Source: an uncultured Erysipelotrichaceae bacterium
GTDB taxonomy: Bacteria; Bacillota_I; Bacilli_A; RF39; UBA660
NCBI GenBank assembly: GCA_902793315.1
Contig: CADBCT010000003.1
Location: 1-36,139 of the forward strand
Direction: 5' to 3'
DNA length: 36,139 nucleotides
Below the pieces are notes generated by a model. The model saw only the letters and a program-made list of their open reading frames with translations. It ran no database searches and had not been told where the DNA came from. The position numbers and the translations under genes were made by a program. Each line of letters begins with the position of its first letter. The first letter of the stretch is position 1. Below are positions 1 to 8,416 of this stretch, piece after piece.

Positions 1-525
1 TTCTATTCCTTTTTCATTAAAGTAGTATTTCTTTCCACCTATTGTTTGAAGTCCTTTCACTACTTCTCCAGCAGAATTTTGGTACCAATATCCTTCACTG
101 GCATTTTGCCAACCGGTCTTTAGTGCTCCATTCATTCTTGAGAAGAAATATAACTTATTATTTAAAGCAATAAATCCGGTTTGCATTATTCCATTATCAT
201 TAAAATAGTACTTATTCTTATCGATTGTTTGTAATCCTTTTACTACTTCTCCGTTGCTATTTTGGTACCACTTTCCTTCCTTGGCATTCTGCCAGCCTTT
301 TTTTAATGCATAGTTAACTCTGGAAAAAAAGTATAGTTTATTATCAATTGTTTTAAAACCAGAAACTTTTTGGTTGTTTTCATAATAATAAGTATTATCA
401 TTTTCTGTAACCCAACCTACTTTGTCTTCAACAGTTTTTATTTCTGTAACCGCTTCTTCTGCATATACATTAGTAATTGAAAATAGCATAATTACATTTA
501 ATACAAAAATTACATATTTTTTCAC
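1..525 (-). CDS. Secreted cell-wall-binding repeat protein, 3' end outside the window
   Basis: The frame stays open for 175 codons from a GTG at 523-525 to the window edge, so the C-terminus is missing. The N-terminus (MKKYVIFVLNVIMLFSIT...VYAEE) is a signal peptide, so the product is exported. After a short spacer come aromatic cell-wall-binding repeats (GWQN, KWYQ, KYYFND, GIMQTGF, LYFFSR) of the choline/glucan-binding type, with a 61-residue period; GWQN starts at 297 and 114. The repeats closely resemble those of the gene just upstream (538-2244), so the two are tandem paralogues. The start lies 12 bases after that gene's stop, which suggests cotranscription. The missing end could carry another enzymatic domain. 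The wall ligand of the repeats cannot be read from sequence; no choline-incorporation gene is visible here. Confidence 0.85.
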   Translation of the reverse strand, partial: MKKYVIFVLNVIMLFSITNVYAEEAVTEIKTVEDKVGWVTENDNTYYYENNQKVSGFKTIDNKLYFFSRVNYALKKGWQNAKEGKWYQNSNGEVVKGLQTIDKNKYYFNDNGIMQTGFIALNNKLYFFSRMNGALKTGWQNASEGYWYQNSAGEVVKGLQTIGGKKYYFNEKGIE

Positions 526-532
526 CGATTAC

Positions 533-538
533 ACCTCC
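533..538 (-). promoter_or_regulatory. Ribosome binding site deciding a GTG start
   Basis: A GGAGGT on the minus strand lies 7 bases before the GTG at 523-525. It supports the GTG start of the repeat protein and overlaps the TAG stop of the preceding gene (538-540), which fits translational coupling. Confidence 0.75.
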
Positions 539-2244
539 TATTTTTCTAAAGCATATATTGCATATCCACCTGTTCTATCATCAGGATCTCTACTTTGTTC
601 ATCCCAAATCAAATTAATCTTATGCCATCTGTTATTTGCTGTATTTAATGGATCATACGCAAATGTCGTATCATTGCTTTCGTCATAATCAAATACTATT
701 ATAGCATGATTCCATCTTGGTGTAGCAAACGTTCCATTCTGCATTGCGGCATACACTATTTTACCTTCTTTTAAACTTTCTACTAATTTTTCTTTTGAAT
801 CTATTCCTGTATATTTTATTCCAAAATGATTTGATGCATATATTACACCTTTACCACTTGTACCTTTCATTCTCCTATTAAATTCCGAAGTGTTTTGATA
901 TAAATCATAGGCTACATCTACTGGTAAAATTTCTTTTTCTAAATATGATGTAAAAATCATAGCTAAACTAGTTGGTGAACATCCAGTTGAACCCATAGTA
1001 CTTAAACCATATTTTTTATTTGCCCACCTTTGATCTTTTTGACTATAATAAGTTGGTAAGTATTGTGTTTTTATATACTCACCTGTTTCTTCATTAATTA
1101 CAATTTTTTTATACTTAGTTCGTTTTGTGGTAGTTAATTTTTCGCATGTTGCATCATCAAAATAATATTTTTTGCCTTCTATTTCATGCATTCCACATAA
1201 TACAAATTTATCTTCAAAATAATACTCTTTTCCTTCTACTGTTTGCCAACCAGACGCTATTAAAACTTCACCGTTTTTATCTTGATACCAGCGCCCTTCT
1301 TCTTTTGTGTTTTGCCAACCCGTTTTCAATTTTCCATTTACTCTTGAAAAGAAATATACTTTTCCATTTATGGTAACAAAACCTGTTTGCATTATTCCAT
1401 TATTATTAAAATAATATTTATCCCCAGCAAGTTCTTGTAAGCCAGTTAATACTTCACCACTTGCATTTTGATACCATTTCCCCTCACTAGCATGTTGCCA
1501 ACCTGTCTTTAGCACTCCATTTACTCTTGAGAAAAAATACAATTTATTATTTATTGTTTTAAATCCACGTACTTCAATACCTTTGTCATCAAAATAATAC
1601 CTATTACCACTTATAGTTTGCCAACCTTTTACTACTTCTCCATTACTATTTTGATACCAATATCCTTCACTAGCATTTTGCCAGCCTTTTTTCAATGCTC
1701 CATTCACCCTTGAATAGAAATATAATTTATCATTTAATGTAATAAATCCTGTTTGCATTATTCCATTATTATTAAAATAATACTTTTCACCTGTGATTTC
1801 TTGTGAGCCAATCAATACTTCTCCGTCTGTCTTTTGATACCATTTTCCTTCTCCGGCATTTTGCCAACCTTTTTTCAATGCTCCATTTACTCTTGAAAAG
1901 AAGTATAGTTTATCATTTAAAGTAATAAATCCTGTTTGCATTATTCCTTTGTCATTAAAATAATATTTTTTTCCATTAATTGTTTGTAATCCTTTGACTA
2001 CTTCTCCATCTGCCTTTTGATACCATTTTCCTTCACTAGTATTTTGCCAACCTTTTTTTAAAGCATAGTTTACTCTAGAGAAAAAATATAGTTTTTTATC
2101 TATTTCTTTAAAACCTGATACTTTTTCACCATTTTCATAATAATACTTTTCACCATTTTCTGTTGACCATCCTTCTAAAGCCTGTATATTAGGCGCGAAA
2201 CAAAACATTAAGACTATTAACATAACAAGTATTTTTTTGTTCAC
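538..2244 (-). CDS. Secreted cell-wall-binding repeat protein with C39-like cysteine peptidase domain
   Basis: This 568-residue exported protein has a signal peptide (MNKKILVMLIVLMFCF...QALEG), then about five 61-residue wall-binding units (GWQN-KWYQ-GEV-KYYFND-GIMQTGF-LYFFSR), then a C-terminal peptidase_C39_2-like domain (about 395-568). The papain-fold residues are visible: Cys422 in GSTGCSPTSLAM, His513 in WNHAIIV and Asp531 in AYDPLN. The likely role is a surface cysteine peptidase or amidase held on the wall by the repeats; the substrate is unknown. The start is a GTG with AAGGAG 9 bases upstream. It comes before the paralogue at 1-525, probably in one transcript. The fifth repeat unit is degenerate (EVLIASGWQ insertion). 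A bacteriocin-processing role is unlikely because no ABC transporter domain is attached. Confidence 0.85.
   Translation of the reverse strand: MNKKILVMLIVLMFCFAPNIQALEGWSTENGEKYYYENGEKVSGFKEIDKKLYFFSRVNYALKKGWQNTSEGKWYQKADGEVVKGLQTINGKKYYFNDKGIMQTGFITLNDKLYFFSRVNGALKKGWQNAGEGKWYQKTDGEVLIGSQEITGEKYYFNNNGIMQTGFITLNDKLYFYSRVNGALKKGWQNASEGYWYQNSNGEVVKGWQTISGNRYYFDDKGIEVRGFKTINNKLYFFSRVNGVLKTGWQHASEGKWYQNASGEVLTGLQELAGDKYYFNNNGIMQTGFVTINGKVYFFSRVNGKLKTGWQNTKEEGRWYQDKNGEVLIASGWQTVEGKEYYFEDKFVLCGMHEIEGKKYYFDDATCEKLTTTKRTKYKKIVINEETGEYIKTQYLPTYYSQKDQRWANKKYGLSTMGSTGCSPTSLAMIFTSYLEKEILPVDVAYDLYQNTSEFNRRMKGTSGKGVIYASNHFGIKYTGIDSKEKLVESLKEGKIVYAAMQNGTFATPRWNHAIIVFDYDESNDTTFAYDPLNTANNRWHKINLIWDEQSRDPDDRTGGYAIYALEK
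1138..2052 (-). repeat. Tandem 183-bp coding repeat (wall-binding units)
   Basis: The GWQN codons recur at 2052, 1869, 1686, 1503 and 1320, exactly 183 bases (61 codons) apart. Four units are well conserved at DNA level and the last is degenerate. The same 183-base spacing (297 and 114) occurs in the adjacent paralogue, so units could recombine within or between the two genes. Confidence 0.85.
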
Positions 2245-2269
2245 TTTATCAAACTCCTTATTCTACTTA

Positions 2270-2275
2270 ATTATA
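2270..2275 (-). promoter_or_regulatory. Possible -10 box upstream of the C39 repeat protein
   Basis: TATAAT on the minus strand lies 25 bases before the GTG start of the peptidase gene. A second TATAAT is at 2290-2295. No convincing -35 box is seen at 16-18 bases, so this is tentative. The preceding terminator implies a promoter here. Confidence 0.35.
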
Positions 2276-2301
2276 ACAAATAACAATTAATTATAAAAGA
2301 T

Positions 2302-2331
2302 AAAAAGAGATTGATGTGTCAACCTCTTTTT
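2302..2331 (-). terminator. Intrinsic terminator of the glycosyltransferase operon
   Basis: An interrupted stem (AAAAAGAG and TTGA pairing with TCAA and CTCTTTTT, loop TGTG) is followed on the minus strand by a T-rich run. It overlaps the TGA stop of the GT2-GT4 gene (2319-2321) and marks the end of that operon. Confidence 0.7.
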
Positions 2332-4631
2332 CTAAATGGTCTAGTTATTATTCTTTTAACTATTTTTAATATAATAATTATTCCTGCGATTAACGCTTTA
2401 AAAAACTCTGTAAACACAGATACAACATCTTTGCTTGTTTTCTTGAATCTTCTTAAAAATTCTATTACTATTTTTCCTTCTTTTACAGCTCCAAAAACTT
2501 CTAGCTTTGCTCTTATTTTTCTATACAATTTTTGATGTCTACTTTTTTCAGCTGTTAAATAAAATCCTAGATTTCTTTCATAATAATCATTAGTATAATT
2601 AAAATATAGTTTACTAAAAGATTCACAGGCTAGTTCATATACGCTTGTATCTACTGGTTTATATGCCTCTATTTTATTGTTTTTTATAGCACCTTCAATA
2701 ATGCTTTCAATTTTTTTTGACATTATCTCTAATGAGAACCCTTTTTCTATTCGTGCACGACAGTTTTTCTTTATGGCACCTAAATTTTTTAATACTCTTA
2801 TAGTCTCTTCTACATATTCATTTATTTCTCTGTCAAAAACTTCAGGTGAGGCATCTTTATTGTAATGCACTACTCCTCCTACTTCTGAATCAATTAATTC
2901 TGTTTGTCCTCCTACGTCAGTTGAAACTACAGGAGTAGACATTGAAAGCGATTCATAAGATGTTAGAGCCAATCCTTCTAATGAAGAACAATTTATAGTC
3001 ATATCACTTATGGCATATATTTCATCTGTTTTACTTACCATTCCCAACAATTTAAAGTTATTGTCCACTTCCTGTTTTACATTGTTCATTAAAGGGCCAT
3101 CTCCAGCTATTACAAAGTATGTATTATGATCCTTTTCATGAATTCTTTTTGCTATTTCCACAAACATAGTCGGCCTTTTTTCTTCAGATAACCTAGCAAT
3201 AAAAGTAATTATTTTTTTATTTTTAGGAATATTATATTCTTCTTTCAATTTATTGGCATCATAATTATCTGGATTAAATTTTTCATGATCAGTTCCAATA
3301 TAAACAGTTTCTACTTTTTTCTTATTAAAGTCTTCTAATAGCTGTTTTCTAGTGAACCCATTACAACAATATGTTCCATATAAATAACTATCTACATCTC
3401 TAGTGCATCTTCCAAATCCTTTTCTTGGATCAGCAAGATCTACTGAATGAATATAATCAATAAATGGAATTTCAGGATGTTTTCCCTTTAAATACGGTAT
3501 CATATAATACCCATATTCAGTATTTGATACAAATACTAAATCTACTTTTCTTGATTCAATAATGTAATTTGCAAATACTTGATAATCTATTCTATCTAAG
3601 AATGAAGACATATCATATACTTCTGCATAATCTTCAAAATCCTGTCTAATAGGATTCTTATTTGGTGTTGTTAGTAAGATTATTGAACGATATTTATTTT
3701 TTGGTAATCTTTTTACTACTTCTAAATTAAAGAAATCTGCTCCACCAATCATCATCCAAGGGAAAATAAACAACACTGTTTTTCGTTTATCTTTTTTATA
3801 ATCCGGCACTATCAAATCATAATTTTTGCATGTCGCATATGTATCTCCGTAGCGAGGAAATTGAATCGGTGTTACTATATCATTTGGAATAGTACTAGCA
3901 GTTTCTTTTACATATTTCATAGCATTCTCTTTATTTTTATTCGCACGTGATAATTCACTTTCACCAAATTTACGATACCAGAATAATGGAGCGCTTACTC
4001 TTAATGGAGTTTTGCCTGCTCTAATCAGTTTTAACCAAAGATTCCAGTCTTCATACATAGCTTTTTCTTTAATACCAAAGCATCCTACTTCCAGTAAATC
4101 TTCTTTTTTTACTAATGATGTGATGTTAATTAAGTTTTCATCTTTTTCATGTTCAATTGTCAAGTATTTTTCCCAAAGAAACTCTTGTTCACCAAAATTT
4201 ACTAGTGTCGTATATGCAAATGATGCTTCAGGATGCGTTTCAAGTGTCCAATATAGACATTCTAACATTGTAGGATCAATCAAATCATCTGCATCTAAGA
4301 AAAAAACATATTTAGTATCTTTACTAGTATGAGCAATGCCATAATCTCTAGCAATTGCTGGTCCCCCATTTTCCTTTTTAAAATACTTTATTCTATCATC
4401 CAATTTGACAATTTTTTCTACTTTTTTATTAGACTCTTCATCTTTTGAACCATCGTTTACAATTATCCATTCAAAATATGGATATGTTTGATTCATGACA
4501 GAATTGAAAGTCTCTTCTATAGTTTTTCCTCCATTATAATATGGAGTAACTATGCTTATTGTTGGTTTACAGTCATTAATAATTTCTCCATATTTTTTTA
4601 TCTTTTGTCCTGGTATTTTTTTAAAATCCAT
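2319..4631 (-). CDS. Two-domain glycosyltransferase (GT2 + GT4)
   Basis: This 770-residue fusion joins two glycosyltransferases. Residues 24-140 are a GT-A family 2 domain (VTPYYNGG at 28-35, VNDGS near 60, metal-binding DADD at 113-116). Residues about 284-640 are a GT-B family 4 domain (MMIGGADFF near 295, ARLSEEKRP near 480, AGDGP near 510, and the nucleotide-sugar EX7E pair Glu552/Glu560). The C-terminus has an amphipathic, then hydrophobic, strongly basic stretch ending RPFRKRG, probably for membrane association. It likely adds two consecutive sugars to a lipid-linked glycan on the cytoplasmic face. Start: ATG with AAAGGAGT about 6 bases upstream; it overlaps the preceding GT4 gene by 34 bases, so the two are cotranscribed and probably coupled. 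Acceptor and sugars cannot be predicted. Confidence 0.9.
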   Translation of the reverse strand: MDFKKIPGQKIKKYGEIINDCKPTISIVTPYYNGGKTIEETFNSVMNQTYPYFEWIIVNDGSKDEESNKKVEKIVKLDDRIKYFKKENGGPAIARDYGIAHTSKDTKYVFFLDADDLIDPTMLECLYWTLETHPEASFAYTTLVNFGEQEFLWEKYLTIEHEKDENLINITSLVKKEDLLEVGCFGIKEKAMYEDWNLWLKLIRAGKTPLRVSAPLFWYRKFGESELSRANKNKENAMKYVKETASTIPNDIVTPIQFPRYGDTYATCKNYDLIVPDYKKDKRKTVLFIFPWMMIGGADFFNLEVVKRLPKNKYRSIILLTTPNKNPIRQDFEDYAEVYDMSSFLDRIDYQVFANYIIESRKVDLVFVSNTEYGYYMIPYLKGKHPEIPFIDYIHSVDLADPRKGFGRCTRDVDSYLYGTYCCNGFTRKQLLEDFNKKKVETVYIGTDHEKFNPDNYDANKLKEEYNIPKNKKIITFIARLSEEKRPTMFVEIAKRIHEKDHNTYFVIAGDGPLMNNVKQEVDNNFKLLGMVSKTDEIYAISDMTINCSSLEGLALTSYESLSMSTPVVSTDVGGQTELIDSEVGGVVHYNKDASPEVFDREINEYVEETIRVLKNLGAIKKNCRARIEKGFSLEIMSKKIESIIEGAIKNNKIEAYKPVDTSVYELACESFSKLYFNYTNDYYERNLGFYLTAEKSRHQKLYRKIRAKLEVFGAVKEGKIVIEFLRRFKKTSKDVVSVFTEFFKALIAGIIIILKIVKRIITRPFRKRG

Positions 4632-5911
4632 TTGTTACTCCTTTCACCTCTAACTATTTTGAATGCTCCAAGAGGTCTATTTACAAGTTTCCATCTTCTA
4701 CTGTTTACTATTTTTCGAAGTTCATCAGTTATATAAATATTTTCATCTTTAATAAGCTGATTTAGTTCAGTAAGTTTATCAACTTCTTTTGTTAAATTAC
4801 TTAAATCATTAAAATAATAATTCATATCAAATATATTTGGAAAGGGAGTAATATCTAAAAATACACTATTAGTAATTGATAATTCTTTCTTTACATACTG
4901 ATAATTTTTTTCTATTATTTCTTCGATTTGTTTTGTATTATACCTAAATAATTCTTCTTTGTCATCTCCTAAACTATAACCACCAAAGTTTTCTTCAATT
5001 GCATCTTTTAGTATTTTAGGTGTGATTAATACTGTATTTCGATTATAACCACAAATAATCGATGGTTTTTTTGAAGCTACAGCCTCTAACATACAACGAT
5101 CTACACCTAGCAATATATCGGCTTTTTTTATTTCTGGTTCCATATCAGATACAGCACCTTTAAAATAAATGTCATCATCTTTATATAATTCTTTTATTTC
5201 GTCGAATATTTCACCATCGCCCACTACTGTTAATTGCATTTTTTCATTATAGTTTTCTTTACACCAATGATAAAAATCTACGGCTGTATATATTGAATTT
5301 CTTTTTTGTTCTGAAATTCTTCCAAATAGTAATAACTTTTTATATTTCTTTGGTATCTTAGGTATTTTGATATCAGGAAACTTAGAAAAATCTAAGCTAT
5401 TTTTAATAGTTATATATTTAGATTCATCAATATTAAATATTTTTTTATGTTCTTCTTTTACTTTTTCAGTAATAGCTATTATTTTAGATGCATTAGCAAA
5501 ATAGATTGGGAATAATGATTTATAAATTGAAAAGTAATCCATAAACCAATTTAGTGTTCCAGGAACAATATTATGTAAATAAGCAACATAAGGAATTTGA
5601 TATTTAAAAGCACATGGCAAGATATATAATATACAAGGAAATTGATGAACATAAATAAAATCTATTTTATACTTCTTGATTATTTTTTCTACTTCTTTTA
5701 CTTTAGTAAAATCTATTTCATTTTTTAATTCAAAATCAAATTCTATTAGTTTTATTCCTTTTTTATTTTTTATTCTTTCTGATAGTAATCCTCCTTTACA
5801 CATAACGTAACATTTTATTCCTCGTTTACAGAACTCTTCTATTTGAGTGATTACAAATGTTTCAACCCCGCCTATTCCTAGTTTTTCTAAACATATTAAG
5901 GCTCTTTCCAT
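4598..5911 (-). CDS. Glycosyltransferase, GT4 family
   Basis: This is a 437-residue GT-B enzyme. The N-terminal Rossmann domain starts ICLEKLGIGGVETFV, the phosphate-binding region reads LFGRISEQKRN, and VVGDGEIFDEI is followed by the acidic nucleotide-sugar region (ADILLGVDRCMLEAVAS), where the usual first Glu of EX7E is replaced by a GVDR sequence. It should add a sugar to the polymer precursor in the cytoplasm. Residues 403-408 (NSRRWK) begin a basic tail that recurs in the upstream fusion gene. Start: ATG with AAAGGAG; it follows that gene by 10 bases and overlaps the next by 34, so it is the middle gene of a three-gene operon. Confidence 0.88.
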   Translation of the reverse strand: MERALICLEKLGIGGVETFVITQIEEFCKRGIKCYVMCKGGLLSERIKNKKGIKLIEFDFELKNEIDFTKVKEVEKIIKKYKIDFIYVHQFPCILYILPCAFKYQIPYVAYLHNIVPGTLNWFMDYFSIYKSLFPIYFANASKIIAITEKVKEEHKKIFNIDESKYITIKNSLDFSKFPDIKIPKIPKKYKKLLLFGRISEQKRNSIYTAVDFYHWCKENYNEKMQLTVVGDGEIFDEIKELYKDDDIYFKGAVSDMEPEIKKADILLGVDRCMLEAVASKKPSIICGYNRNTVLITPKILKDAIEENFGGYSLGDDKEELFRYNTKQIEEIIEKNYQYVKKELSITNSVFLDITPFPNIFDMNYYFNDLSNLTKEVDKLTELNQLIKDENIYITDELRKIVNSRRWKLVNRPLGAFKIVRGERSNKWILKKYQDKR

Positions 5912-5921
5912 AATTTCTCCT

Positions 5922-8321
5922 TTATTTAAGTGTTAATTTATTTTTTATATTTGCTAATTTATCTATAAATTTATATCTACGACTATTTTTTATTTGATCT
6001 AATTCATATTGAAGTGAATCTATTTTAGAATCTAAAATAGTTGTAGCTGCAACTTTTGGTTCATAATAATCATTTAATATATCCATACTATTATCTTCTA
6101 GCTCTTGGAAAATTGTAGTTCTTGCAGCTGGTCTTTCCATGGATTTAATAAATGCTTCATTATATTTAACAATTTGTTTATAGGTAGTATTTTCTATTAT
6201 CAATTCTTTTTTTATTTTATTAAATAGTTTTTCTCCTTGCTTTGTTTTTATCATTATTGCTGATGTTCCTAAATTATCAAAAAAATTATTATGTTCATAA
6301 TATACACCCCAATAATCTCCTAGAATAATATCTGCTTGATTATTATCTAAACATTTGGCAGGGCAATCATAACATGAATTTCTTAAGATAAGATTTTTTA
6401 GATATAAGCCCATCATTGAATCTTCTGTGAATTGGTAACATTTGTCAATTCTATCTGATTGATATTCGATACTTGATTTATCCCAACCATTTCTTTTAGA
6501 CTTATATAAAACTTTATTAACGTTTATAGCAAATTTCTTTTCTACCTCTTTTATTCTTTTTTCAAGTAATTTGGAATTCATTACTCCATGACAAATAACA
6601 CTTACAAGAATTAGATTCTTATTTTCTTCACCTATATATGATTTTACTCCTAATACTTGACATGGTGTCCCTGAGAATAGTACTGTTTTACCTGCTTTTA
6701 AGTCTTTTCTTATTAATGGTAAAATGTTACTTATATTACTTTCAGCATATTTAGAACCATGTATTCTCTTTAATTCTTTTGATGAAGTTATTCTTACATG
6801 ATTTACTTTAGTATCAACTAATTCTGCTCCATAAACTATACCTTTATCTTTTAATATAGCATTTGCTAAATGATAAAATATTCCTCCAGATGAAGATTTT
6901 TTTATAATATCTTTTTCTTTTGATTTTGCAGCATAGCAAATCAATTTCTCTTTATCATATTTTTCTTGATTTCTGTTTCTGGCTGGACAGATCTTTCTGC
7001 ATATATCACAATGAATACATTTACTTAAATCGATTTTAGGAACTTTGAATCCTTCTTCATTCTCAACCATGGTAATAGCATTCTTAGGACAAGCATTCAT
7101 ACATGCACCACAACCAGTACATTTCTTTATACTACATACTTCTTTTTGATCTATTTCTTTTAGTTTATCATTCATTTTAGTAAAGAGGTTTGCAGATTCT
7201 TCTTTCATACTTTTCATTTTTCCATCTAAGAATTTTTTTATTTCTTTTCTATTATTATAAATATAATTAAATTTTTCTATAAGTGTATCTTTAGTAATTT
7301 CTGTTGATGGTAAGACATAGTCTTTATAGCTACCAAAAATATCTTGAGCTATACCACGAGATTTAACACTATAGCCAATTACTAGAGTTGGAATAGAACT
7401 TGAATAAGCTGCTATTGAGGCATGTGTTCTGGCTGTTATTAACATATCACACTGAGAAATTATATATTTTAATTCTTCGCAATCATATTCTCCTTCTTGT
7501 AAAAACACTCTATCTTCTTCATTATAATCTTCAGCTAAACGTCTAAGTATTTTTAAATCACTAGCTTCATCTAGGGTTACATGAGGAAGTAAGGCTATAT
7601 TATATTTGGTTTTAGATAATATATAATCAATAAATTCAATAACTGAAGAGTATTGTTCTTCTGTTTTAATAGTTAAAGGACTTAAATTAATACCTAAAAT
7701 ATTGCCTTTCTGATACCATTTATCTAATTCTACTTCTTTTTTAGGAAGTGAAAATGCAGGATCTGGTATTAATAATATTTTATCTTCTTTAATATATCTT
7801 TTTATAGCATTATAACTTATACTTTCTCTAATCATTAATAAATCATATCTATCTAAATCATTTATTAACTCTTTATCTAATATTTCATCATATAAAGAAG
7901 CTCCCCAAAGAACAATTTTCTTGTTATTATCTTTAGCTTGTCTAGTAATTGTATAAATCCATTCATTTACACCATAGCAATAATTATCTCCACCCAAATG
8001 TAGAGCAATATCTGATTCTTTTAGAGCTTTTATTACATCTCTTTCATATAATGATTCATAATTATAATAGTCAAAAGGGATTGACTTAATATGTTCAAAC
8101 TCTTTCTTTTCATTCTCTGTAAATTCTTCTTCATTTTGTTTATGATGATCTAGAAACTTTTTTATTTTTCCTTTATACATATCTTTATCATGTTCATAGT
8201 CAAAAGTTGCAGCTTTTATTTCATATTCGTCTCCTATTTGATTTAATGTGGAATCCACTAAAGCTTCACACCCTCTATTTTGTAGTGATCCGATTCCATA
8301 AATTAACATTTTTTTCTTCAT
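5922..8321 (-). CDS. Polysaccharide pyruvyl transferase - ferredoxin - FrhB-like fusion
   Basis: This 799-residue protein has three parts. Residues 1-380 match the polysaccharide pyruvyl transferase family (GSLQNRGCEA, HLGGDNYCY near 108, ARTHASIAAYSSS near 297), which puts pyruvate ketals from phosphoenolpyruvate onto glycan sugars. Residues 396-450 hold two 4Fe-4S motifs (Cys401/404/407/411 and Cys435/438/441/445, each ending CP). Residues about 460-720 match the N- and C-domains of the coenzyme F420 hydrogenase/dehydrogenase beta-subunit family (SSSGGIFYHLA, FSGTPCQ, CYDCPAKC, ILGDYWG). A coiled C-terminus carries NSRRYK (779-784). The redox part probably modifies the glycan or its precursor using flavin and ferredoxin-like electron transfer, but its reaction is unknown. 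It is the first gene of an operon with its own extended -10 promoter. The two activities often occur as separate capsule-locus genes. Confidence 0.88.
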   Translation of the reverse strand: MKKKMLIYGIGSLQNRGCEALVDSTLNQIGDEYEIKAATFDYEHDKDMYKGKIKKFLDHHKQNEEEFTENEKKEFEHIKSIPFDYYNYESLYERDVIKALKESDIALHLGGDNYCYGVNEWIYTITRQAKDNNKKIVLWGASLYDEILDKELINDLDRYDLLMIRESISYNAIKRYIKEDKILLIPDPAFSLPKKEVELDKWYQKGNILGINLSPLTIKTEEQYSSVIEFIDYILSKTKYNIALLPHVTLDEASDLKILRRLAEDYNEEDRVFLQEGEYDCEELKYIISQCDMLITARTHASIAAYSSSIPTLVIGYSVKSRGIAQDIFGSYKDYVLPSTEITKDTLIEKFNYIYNNRKEIKKFLDGKMKSMKEESANLFTKMNDKLKEIDQKEVCSIKKCTGCGACMNACPKNAITMVENEEGFKVPKIDLSKCIHCDICRKICPARNRNQEKYDKEKLICYAAKSKEKDIIKKSSSGGIFYHLANAILKDKGIVYGAELVDTKVNHVRITSSKELKRIHGSKYAESNISNILPLIRKDLKAGKTVLFSGTPCQVLGVKSYIGEENKNLILVSVICHGVMNSKLLEKRIKEVEKKFAINVNKVLYKSKRNGWDKSSIEYQSDRIDKCYQFTEDSMMGLYLKNLILRNSCYDCPAKCLDNNQADIILGDYWGVYYEHNNFFDNLGTSAIMIKTKQGEKLFNKIKKELIIENTTYKQIVKYNEAFIKSMERPAARTTIFQELEDNSMDILNDYYEPKVAATTILDSKIDSLQYELDQIKNSRRYKFIDKLANIKNKLTLK

Positions 8322-8354
8322 ACTTTACCACCCTATCTTCTGATTGTTAATTCA

Positions 8355-8363
8355 ATTATATCA
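8355..8363 (-). promoter_or_regulatory. Extended -10 promoter of the pyruvyl-transferase/GT operon
   Basis: The minus strand reads TGATATAAT, a perfect TGnTATAAT extended -10, 33 bases before the ATG at 8321. The -35 region (about TTTATT) is weak, as is usual for extended -10 promoters. It follows the terminator at 8391-8416, so the three genes 8321-2319 form a separate unit. Confidence 0.65.
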
Positions 8364-8390
8364 AACATAGAAATATTAATAAAGTTTTAA

Positions 8391-8416
8391 AAAGAAAAAG
8401 AGTTATTATAACTCTT
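8391..8416 (-). terminator. Intrinsic terminator after the ABC permease
   Basis: A palindromic stem (AAGAGTTAT/ATAACTCTT) overlaps the TAA stop of the permease and is followed on the minus strand by TTTCTTT. It ends the main glycopolymer transcription unit. Confidence 0.75.

Noticed and set aside
422-688. A plus-strand open frame of 88 codons across the start of the wall-repeat protein
   Set aside because: It lies antisense to the signal-peptide region of one gene and the end of another, has no ribosome site, and the minus-strand frame has a clear GTG start, RBS and repeats.
1138-2052. Regular repeats as a CRISPR array
   Set aside because: The 183-base period is in frame, without short repeat/unique spacer alternation, and encodes wall-binding units.
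538-2244. Bacteriocin-processing C39 peptidase
   Set aside because: The C39-like domain is attached to wall-binding repeats with a signal peptide, not to an ABC transporter, and no double-glycine leader peptide gene is nearby.
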